A stretch of DNA of 64,000 bases from Dolomedes plantarius (Eukaryota > Arthropoda > Arachnida > Araneae > Dolomedidae), in contig OU015490.1 in assembly GCA_907164885.2 (NCBI GenBank), positions 204,605,661 to 204,669,660 of the forward strand, given 5' to 3'. Below are positions 57,092 to 64,000 of the stretch, piece after piece. The stretch's first letter is position 1, and each line of letters begins with the position of its first letter. The notes under the pieces are model-generated. The model did not search any database. It had not been told where the DNA came from and worked only from the letters and a program-made list of their open reading frames with translations. A program made the position numbers and the translations under genes.

Positions 57092-57911
57092 GTAACTAAT
57101 AATAGCAAATAATTTCAAACTAGTTGATATAGTTTAGGCCTCAGACAACAGTGTTTAATGCATTTATGAAATTTTTCAATACATTCAAAAATCCATTGAT
57201 TCGTTCTTAATATTTCTTATACTTTAAAAACGATGAACTTGAATGAAAGTTTTCGTATCTCTGTCCTGTATATATTTACTAATCTTTTTCTTTTTCCTAT
57301 ATATACCTAAAACTAAAGATCCGTGCTTCACAACGGATTTCATTACTACCACCAATCATGTAATCGGGTTCCATTAATTTAAATTAACTTCAGTAGTAAA
57401 GTGTTGTCATTTCTTTGAGGAGTTAACCCTATAATTTAATGACGATCCAACATTAAATAAGGGTTTTTAGATTTATATTTATTTCTTAATTTTGGGGGAC
57501 TTATGACCCTTCTGGATTTTTTAACAAATTACTAAAAACAAGTGTGTGACTTGACAAAACTTTTGGATTTTCCTGTCGAACTGAAATTAGAAAATTCCGT
57601 ATATCTTTTAGGGGTAGTTATTCCTTACCAGTCAAATCACTATGTAGAGTATTGCCATCGAACGAGTGGGAAATGGGAAAAATACAACGATCTGGTGAAC
57701 GAAGTTACAAATATTAAGGAAGATTTATTCTTTAATCCACACGCGGTCCTATATTTACTATCAGCATAATCTTAAAATTGGAAACATTTTAACGATCAAC
57801 TAACTATTGGAACCTTTTGTTTTTAATAACCTGACTTCAATGTGGAATTTTATAATTACCATATTTAACTTTTTACGATAATTGGTGATATGTAACTTAT
57901 GCAAACTCTTA
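57092..57911. other. Gene-free AT-rich stretch between Tc1 and BEL elements
   Basis: No gene is supported. The ORF at 57542-57769 (75 codons) has no recognised motif. Confidence 0.4.
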
Positions 57912-57916
57912 ATAAT

Positions 57917-58187
57917 TGTTGCAACTTCAAATTTATGTACTCCAGATGGCGCTGCAACGCACCCTCTCCCTATGTAAGTACTTTTGTTTTGGTAGAGCAG
58001 AGAGAATCGAGTAAGCGATAAGGGAGACTGGGATGAGCTATTGAGCTCCACTTTTCGAATCCCAGAATATAAGATTAAGATCTATTGTCCGCTTTTTGTG
58101 ATGTCCGTAGCATAGAAAATAAATGTGTTTTTGTGTAGACTGTGCTGCTTCATTTACAACCCCTGGATTGGACATTAGAATTACCAC
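57917..58187 (+). repeat. BEL/Pao 5' LTR (271 bp)
   Basis: Starts TGTTGCAAC and ends TTACCACA. An AATAAA at 58119-58124 within it can serve as polyadenylation signal. Followed by TTTTGGTGCAGAACC, the candidate tRNA primer-binding region. Confidence 0.85.
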
Positions 58188-58289
58188 ATCCTTTTGGTGC
58201 AGAACCCACGGGATCATACCTTTAGATCAGAAGGTGAGTGAATAAACTGATTTTTTGAATTGATAAATCCATAAATCTGATAATTCGAT

Positions 58290-59906
58290 ATGGATATAGA
58301 AAAATTAAAAAAGAAAAGAACTGTTCTGCGATCATCAGCGACTAAAATAATCAACAAAATCGAAGCAGAACTAATTAAACCTAAAACAGAAATTAATGCT
58401 CTAGAAATAGAAGAATTGCTCGCGCAGTTAACGGATAAAGAGAGCTCATTAAACGCACTAAATAATGAGATTGAACAAGCTACTGAACTTGATGACATGG
58501 AAACAGAAATCGAAAGTTGCGAGGAGTATACAAATAAAATTATAAGTTCTAAAGTACGCGGAAATAAATGTTTATATAACCTAAACCAAGAACTGTTAAT
58601 TTCAAATGCTACCAGTAGTGGCATAAATACTTGTAATAGCCCAAGTGCCAGTAATTCAGAAGTTAATCCAAAATCAAATATCAAATTACCACGGCTAAAC
58701 ATAGAAAAATTTAACGGAGATATCTGCGTTTGGCCAGCCTTTTGGGCGCAGTTTGAATCTGCTATTCACGATAACCCAAATCTAAATCAAGTTGAAAAAT
58801 TTAATTATTTAAAAACTGTTTTGGGTTCGGATGCCGCAACGGCAATACAAGGTCTGACACTAACATCCGAGAATTATGTGAAGGCACTAGATATCTTAAA
58901 ATCCCGTTTTGGAAAGGAAGAGGTCATAATAGATTGTTACATGACCCGCCTATTAAATTTAACTCCGGTAAGAAGATCTAGTGATTTGAAGAGTTTGAGA
59001 AAACTCTATGACGAGTGTGAAGTACAGATAAGAGGACTGGAAAGTCTTGGAGTTAAAACCGATACCTTTGGTTGTTTACTATTCCCTATCCTCATTAAAG
59101 TAATACCTAAAGATCTAGCTTTAGAATTTACCCGATGCTATGATAAAGCAGAAATTGAAAAGATAACTGAATTAATGAAATTCCTTAAAAAAGAAATCGA
59201 AAGTAGGGAAAGAACCGAAAATCTAACCAAGGGAACAGATTCCGAAATAAATGTCAAAGACTGCTCAGAAAATAAAAATATTGCCGATAAATATAAGCAT
59301 AAAAATTACTTACACGACCGATATAAGCCAAAGCCTTTTAGACCACCTACAACTGCAGCACTAAATGTACTATCGAGAGATGGCTGTGTATTTTGTGGAA
59401 AGGAAACAAATCACAGAAGTGATGATTGTACTGAGCTTACTGTAACTGAAAGAAAAAATATTCTAAAACGAATGGGAAGGTGTTTCGTATGCCTAAAAAG
59501 AAATCATTTAGCCAAAGACTGTCGTTCGAGAACGGAACCATGTTCGTTGTGCAATAGGAAACATAACAAATCAATTTGTGATGCTTCAGAAAAATCAGAA
59601 CCCGAAACTAATGTAACTATGTTTCAAAATCAAAGCGCGGATTCCAATTTAAGAAGCAATATATTATTGTTAACATGTGACGTATTGATTAAAGGTAAAT
59701 CTCACTCAAGATTATCTCGTATTTTGATGGATTCCGGAAGTCAGAGAACTTTTGTTAATAAAAACATAGTAAGAGAATTAAAACTTCCGGTAATCAGAGA
59801 GGAAACATTAAGCATATTTCCCTTTGGATCTACGAAACCGCTGACACAATCACATAGTGTAGTACAATTAAAGATGCAAAATTACATGTGCCCATCTAAA
59901 TTGTAG
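58290..59906 (+). CDS. BEL/Pao gag plus start of protease
   Basis: A 538-codon frame. Residues 1-90 are charged and predicted coiled coil. About 130-290 is the DUF1759 capsid-like domain (LPRLNIEKFNGDICVWPAFW). Three cysteine motifs follow at residues 366 (CVFCGKETNHRSDDC), 398 (CFVCLKRNHLAKDC) and 418 (CSLCNRKHNKSIC), and the aspartic protease active site MDSGSQR has Asp481. The frame should continue into pol but stops at 59904. The pol frame opens immediately after a TAA at 59897-59899, so the break is confined to the A run at 59898-59900 and fits loss of one base. The start is the first Met after the leader. Gag builds the particle and the knuckles bind RNA. Confidence 0.9.
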   Translation: MDIEKLKKKRTVLRSSATKIINKIEAELIKPKTEINALEIEELLAQLTDKESSLNALNNEIEQATELDDMETEIESCEEYTNKIISSKVRGNKCLYNLNQELLISNATSSGINTCNSPSASNSEVNPKSNIKLPRLNIEKFNGDICVWPAFWAQFESAIHDNPNLNQVEKFNYLKTVLGSDAATAIQGLTLTSENYVKALDILKSRFGKEEVIIDCYMTRLLNLTPVRRSSDLKSLRKLYDECEVQIRGLESLGVKTDTFGCLLFPILIKVIPKDLALEFTRCYDKAEIEKITELMKFLKKEIESRERTENLTKGTDSEINVKDCSENKNIADKYKHKNYLHDRYKPKPFRPPTTAALNVLSRDGCVFCGKETNHRSDDCTELTVTERKNILKRMGRCFVCLKRNHLAKDCRSRTEPCSLCNRKHNKSICDASEKSEPETNVTMFQNQSADSNLRSNILLLTCDVLIKGKSHSRLSRILMDSGSQRTFVNKNIVRELKLPVIREETLSIFPFGSTKPLTQSHSVVQLKMQNYMCPSKL

Positions 59907-62900
59907 AAATTGAAGCTCTCGTAATAGAGAATATTTGCTGCGCACCCATTGCTATACCAGACATACACATTCGTCGTCAGATGGATGTAAAGAATTTCCC
60001 TCTTGCATGCTTTGAGGGGGGCGCAGATCAAGGTCACATAGATGTTCTAATAGGGGCCGATTTCTACTTTAGTGTCGCGACGGGGAGAATAGAAAAAATA
60101 AACAAACACCTCGTCGGCGTGGAAACTGTTTTCGGATGGTCGGTGCAAGGAAGAGTTCATGCACCCCAGACATCTGGGGGTGTGTCATCATTGTTTATAG
60201 CAGCGCAAGAACCCGACGAGATTCGCCAATTCTGGGAATTGGAAGCGTTAGGAATAAGTGAGAATGAAAATATAGATACCTCCAGTGAAGCGTTACGAAC
60301 CTTTGAAGATAATATTAAATATGAAAAGGGTAGATACGAAGTAAAATTACTGTGGAATTCAAATGGGAACGAACCACATGATAATTTTGAACTTGCGAAG
60401 CGACGATTTATTAATTTAACAAACAGATTTAAGGGTAACAAATGGCTATTTGAAAACTATAAAGCGATTATGTCAGAGCAGATTAAAGATGGTATTATTG
60501 AAGAATGTCCTAAGAGTGAACTGAATTTAAAAAACGTGTATTATATGCCCCACACTGCGGTCATTAAAAAAGACAAAACCACTACTAAAGTCAGAATCGT
60601 GTACGACGCATCTTCGAAAGAGAAAAATCAGGAATCACTTAATAACTGCTTGGATCCTGGTCCAAATTTGAATCCTAATATATTGACTGTAATTTTAAAA
60701 TTTAGAGAATACCAAATCGCCTTCAGTTCTGATATCGAGAAAGCGTTCTTACAAATTTCAGTCGCCCCCGAAGATAGGAATTATTTGCGTTTTATTTGGA
60801 ATGAGGAAAATTTGGCTAACGCTGAAAACGTCAAGACTTTAAGATTTAATCGAGTTCCATTTGGAGTCAGCTCAAGTCCATTTCTGTTGGCTGCAACTAT
60901 TAAGTACCATCTAAGGAAATATGAATCGAAATTCAAAGAAACGGTTGACATGTTAAATAACTATTTATATGTGGACGACTTGTTTTATGGGGCAAACGAT
61001 GTCGAAGAAGCCTATCGCTTATCGACCAATGCAGTAAAAATATTTGATGACGCTGGGATGAAACTTAGAAAATGGAAAACTAATTCCAAACATTTAAGCC
61101 AACGCTGGTCTGATAACGACAATATGGAAGAAGAAATGTCGGAAAATCACACTAAGGTGCTGGGAATAAGGTGGAACACACAATCAGATATCTTACAGTT
61201 AGACATTAAACCCCTTATTGAGTCACTGCAGAATGTTAAAAACACCAAACGCTTTGTATTACAAACAGTGGCCAGAATATTTGACCCAGCAGGATTTCTA
61301 TCTCCATACGTCATCAGAATAAAATGCCTACTTCAAGAAATGTGGGAAAAGGGCATAAAATGGGATGAGGAACTCCCAAGCGATTTACAAGAAAAATGGG
61401 CAAACTGGTATTCAGAAATTGAGGATATGAAAGAATTTTCTATTGGCAGGAAGTATTTTCCAGACGACCCCTCATTGAAGGTTGAAGATATGCAATTGCA
61501 TATATTCTGCGATGCCAGCCCAAGAGCGTATGGCGCTGTAGCATATTTGAGATACAGAGAAGGAAGAAATTTTAGTACTAGTTTTGTGATGTCAAAGACA
61601 AGAGTCGCGCCCTTGAAACGACTCACACTGCCAAGATTAGAACTCATGGGAGCCGTCATTGCAGCTAGAATTGCAGAATACCTTGGAAATATCTTCAAGA
61701 TAAAACATCACAACACATTTCTTTGGACTGATTCATCAATAACTCTCCATTGGATAAAGGGAACAGCAAGGGAATGGAAACCCTTTGTTGCGAATAGAGT
61801 CACTGAGATTAAGACGCATACTGAACCACAGAATTGGAAATTCTGCAGAGGGAAGATGAATCCAGCCGATGTACTCACAAGAGGAGAATCAATTCGTCAG
61901 TTATTGAATAACGAAAAGTGGTGGAAGGGTGCACAGTGGTTGACATTACCTGATGAACTATGGCCTCCATATGTGTCAAATGAAATTAAACAGGAAGAAC
62001 TACAATCAGAGAGGAAAGTTAAAAGGGAAACTTGTCATCAATTTGCTTGTAACATCATGCCTGTGCAAGAACCTGTTTTGGACATAGAGAAGTATAGCAA
62101 ACTCTCAAGAGTGTATAGAGTGACTGCTTGGATAAAGCGATTTATACACAATTCAAAGAAAAATAATGAAAAGATTAAAGGACCACTAAAAGTTTCTGAA
62201 TTATCCGAAGTCGAAATCTATTGGGTCAAAATAGTTCAATGTAAATATTTTGAAGAAGAGATGAATCAATTGCTAAATAATCAGCCAATTAGCAAACATT
62301 CGAAACTAATTGGATTCGACCCTCAACTAGATGACAACGGATTAATTTGCGTAAAAGGAAGATTACAATTCTCACAGTTTGAGGTTAACGAAAGACATCC
62401 TTGTATAATTCCAGGAAGAACGAAATACGCCGAACTCTTAATTTTGGATGCCCATAATAAGGTATTACATTCAGGAGTATCTGACACTTTAGTGGAAGTA
62501 CGAAACAAATTTTGGATACTGAGAGGGAGACAGTCTGTTAAATCTACGTTAAATAAGTGCTTGATATGTAAACGATATAAAATACGGCCTGGCATACAAG
62601 TAACAGCACCACTACCAGCTGATCGTGTCCAGAAGACCCCTCCATTTGATGTAACGGGTATTGACTTCGCAGGTCCCTTGTTCACCAGAGAAAATGACGG
62701 GAAACACTATATTTTACTATGTACATGTGCAGTGACCCGCGCGATCCATCTGGAATTAGTCTCGAATTTAAGCACTGAAACATTTTTGCTTGCCTTACGT
62801 AGGTTCATTGCACGACGTGGATTATGTTCGACGATTTACTCAGACAACGCAAAGACCTTCAAAAGATCGAATGCCGATTTGAAGGAAATATGGACGAATA

Positions 62901-63553
62901 TTAGCTCCCCAGAAGTTAGTGATTTTTTTGGCAAGGCAGGCATACATTGGAAATTTATAGTCGAGAGAAGCCCTTGGTGGGGTGGATTCTGGGAAAGGCT
63001 AGTAAGGTCAGTGAAAACAGTCCTACGAAAAACCCTAGGAAAATCATCATTATCAACAGAAGAGTTAGAGACCACATTAACGGAAGTTGAATCTATAATT
63101 AATTCCAGACCCATTACCTTTGTATACAGTGATCCTCATGAACCTTCACCATTGACTCCAGCACATTTCCTCGTCGGAAAACGTTTAACATCATTGCCAC
63201 CTGTGAAACTCAGTGAAGAACGCAACAACTTAAATAGGAAAGATTTAACCAAACGTTACAACTATCGACAAAGGTTATTAGATCACTACTGGGAAAGGTG
63301 GCGGAAAGAATATTTGTTAAATCTGAAATCAGCTAATTGCACTGCATCAACGACAGCAGTTCGAGGTTTCAAAGTTGATGACGTGGTGCTACTTGGAGAT
63401 CCCAAGTCATCTAGAAATATGTGGAGAATGGGGAGGATCATAGAAGTATTCCCCGGAAGAGACGGTAAGGTAAGATCATGTTGCGTGAAGTTAGATTCTG
63501 GTGTTGTGAAGAGACCTACACAACTTTTGTTCCCTCTAGAACTCTCAGACTGA
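59900..63553 (+). CDS. BEL/Pao pol: protease end, reverse transcriptase, RNase H, integrase
   Basis: The first Met is at 59981 (1190 codons), but coding similarity reaches back to 59900. Residue numbers count from 59981: protease remainder 15-60 (IDVLIGADFYF, GWSVQGRV); reverse transcriptase about 170-400 with YVDD at 330-333; RNase H/Pao peptidase-A17-type region from about 400, with FCDAS (Asp511) and the TLPRLELMGA helix; integrase zinc region about 810-870; integrase core with GIDFAGP (Asp895), YSDNAKTF (Asp955) and WWGGFWERLV (Glu1005); C-terminal DUF5641 domain with YWERWRKEY. All catalytic residues inspected are present and no internal stop occurs. Only the frame break to gag at 59898-59900 prevents a single gag-pol product. 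Confidence 0.92.
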   Translation: MVEIEALVIENICCAPIAIPDIHIRRQMDVKNFPLACFEGGADQGHIDVLIGADFYFSVATGRIEKINKHLVGVETVFGWSVQGRVHAPQTSGGVSSLFIAAQEPDEIRQFWELEALGISENENIDTSSEALRTFEDNIKYEKGRYEVKLLWNSNGNEPHDNFELAKRRFINLTNRFKGNKWLFENYKAIMSEQIKDGIIEECPKSELNLKNVYYMPHTAVIKKDKTTTKVRIVYDASSKEKNQESLNNCLDPGPNLNPNILTVILKFREYQIAFSSDIEKAFLQISVAPEDRNYLRFIWNEENLANAENVKTLRFNRVPFGVSSSPFLLAATIKYHLRKYESKFKETVDMLNNYLYVDDLFYGANDVEEAYRLSTNAVKIFDDAGMKLRKWKTNSKHLSQRWSDNDNMEEEMSENHTKVLGIRWNTQSDILQLDIKPLIESLQNVKNTKRFVLQTVARIFDPAGFLSPYVIRIKCLLQEMWEKGIKWDEELPSDLQEKWANWYSEIEDMKEFSIGRKYFPDDPSLKVEDMQLHIFCDASPRAYGAVAYLRYREGRNFSTSFVMSKTRVAPLKRLTLPRLELMGAVIAARIAEYLGNIFKIKHHNTFLWTDSSITLHWIKGTAREWKPFVANRVTEIKTHTEPQNWKFCRGKMNPADVLTRGESIRQLLNNEKWWKGAQWLTLPDELWPPYVSNEIKQEELQSERKVKRETCHQFACNIMPVQEPVLDIEKYSKLSRVYRVTAWIKRFIHNSKKNNEKIKGPLKVSELSEVEIYWVKIVQCKYFEEEMNQLLNNQPISKHSKLIGFDPQLDDNGLICVKGRLQFSQFEVNERHPCIIPGRTKYAELLILDAHNKVLHSGVSDTLVEVRNKFWILRGRQSVKSTLNKCLICKRYKIRPGIQVTAPLPADRVQKTPPFDVTGIDFAGPLFTRENDGKHYILLCTCAVTRAIHLELVSNLSTETFLLALRRFIARRGLCSTIYSDNAKTFKRSNADLKEIWTNISSPEVSDFFGKAGIHWKFIVERSPWWGGFWERLVRSVKTVLRKTLGKSSLSTEELETTLTEVESIINSRPITFVYSDPHEPSPLTPAHFLVGKRLTSLPPVKLSEERNNLNRKDLTKRYNYRQRLLDHYWERWRKEYLLNLKSANCTASTTAVRGFKVDDVVLLGDPKSSRNMWRMGRIIEVFPGRDGKVRSCCVKLDSGVVKRPTQLLFPLELSD

Positions 63554-63758
63554 CAAGTGATAGAGAAACGAACTGATTTGAACTTTACAAACTTTTTTGA
63601 ACATTGAACTTTAAATATAATTGAAACTCTTTGAATATAATTGAGTATCTAAAATTTTGAATTGAATATCTATAATTTTGAATTATTATTAATGTTTATG
63701 TAATTGATTTGTTTATCTGTTTTAGTTGCATTTTGTATTGATGAACCTTGCAGTTCAT

Positions 63759-64000
63759 GGGGGGGGAGGGTGTTGCAACTTCAAATTTATGTACTCCAGA
63801 TGGCGCTGCAACGCACCCTCTCCCTATGTAAGTACTTTTGTTTTGGTAGAGCAGAGAGAATCGAGTAAGCGATAAGGGAGACTGGGATGAGCTATTGAGC
63901 TCCACTTTTCGAATCCCAGAATATAAGATTAAGATCTATTGTCCGCTTTTTGTGATGTCCGTAGCATAGAAAATAAATGTGTTTTTGTGTAGACTGTGCT
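63759..64000 (+). repeat. BEL/Pao polypurine tract and 3' LTR (cut by window end)
   Basis: GGGGGGGGAGGG at 63759-63770 primes plus-strand synthesis. The LTR starts at 63771 and the window ends 230 bases into the 271-bp unit. By eye no difference from 57917-58146. Confidence 0.9.

Larger units (their letters stand above)
57917..64000 (+). mobile_element. BEL/Pao LTR retrotransposon, nearly complete, right end beyond the window
   Basis: 5' LTR 57917-58187, primer-site region from about 58188, gag 58290 onward, pol to 63553, G-rich polypurine tract 63759-63770, and 3' LTR from 63771. The 230 visible bases of the 3' LTR appear identical to the 5' LTR, so insertion is recent. ATAAT before the 5' LTR (57912-57916) is the likely target site, whose second copy lies outside the window. 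Confidence 0.93.

Noticed and set aside
59890..59990. Programmed -1 frameshift between gag and pol of the BEL element
   Set aside because: The pol frame has a TAA at 59897-59899, leaving an overlap of only a few bases, and no slippery heptamer with downstream structure is seen. Loss of one A is simpler, although other copies should be checked.

Overview
This window is AT-rich nuclear DNA of an arthropod, most likely a spider. The intact single-copy-looking genes are seven-transmembrane gustatory-receptor-like genes. The rest is a dense, layered set of eukaryotic transposable elements: Tc1/mariner, Tigger/pogo, Merlin, hAT-like, Helitron, Copia, a gypsy-like LTR element, BEL/Pao, LINE fragments, a tRNA-derived SINE and several MITEs. 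The spider assignment is inference. It rests on the Tc1 transposase and the receptor style, which resemble what I recall from araneoid spider genomes, and no search was run. There are no bacterial-style operons, CRISPR arrays or rRNA genes, and no tRNA gene I would defend.

Host gene content: two intact, intronless receptor genes lie on the + strand at 8491-9588 and 34277-35371. They are accompanied by three broken relatives: 4540-5442 (hit by a SINE), 34058-34170 (an aborted 5' copy) and 38567-39828 (split by a (TA)n-tailed repeat and cut off by a MITE). Three of the five loci share a homologous upstream block of 1-2 kb, so this is a tandemly duplicating receptor cluster that has been bombarded by transposons.

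Layout: 1-748 Copia LTR; 3350-9588 receptor cluster part 1; 14180-14570 mariner-like relic; 14947-17290 decayed Helitron Rep (minus); 17335-18553 Tc1 with TIRs and TA duplication; 18616-21878 a four-layer nest of DNA elements (TTAA/TA element, then hAT-like, then Merlin, then a 768-bp foldback); 22931-23116 MITE; 24949-30885 a tandem LTR-internal-LTR-internal-LTR array flanked by one short target duplication; 31370-32715 Tigger relic with a SINE inside; 34058-39828 receptor cluster part 2; 39831-40447 MITE; 41495-43130 a (TA)n-tailed repeat, a 440-bp TA array and a truncated Tc1; 44384-45079 non-autonomous Helitron; 47328-49240 LINE RNase H-end fragments; 50178-50555 a 153-bp tandem repeat; 50609-57089 a Tc1 element split by a Copia element (51254-56948); 57917 to the window end, a BEL/Pao element whose two LTRs look identical where both are visible.

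No pathway links these genes. The two receptors would act as chemosensory channel-type membrane proteins in sensory neurons (family knowledge). Every other coding sequence serves, or once served, the movement of a selfish element. The most informative features are the insertion footprints (target duplications, nesting order, identical LTRs), which allow events to be ordered in time.
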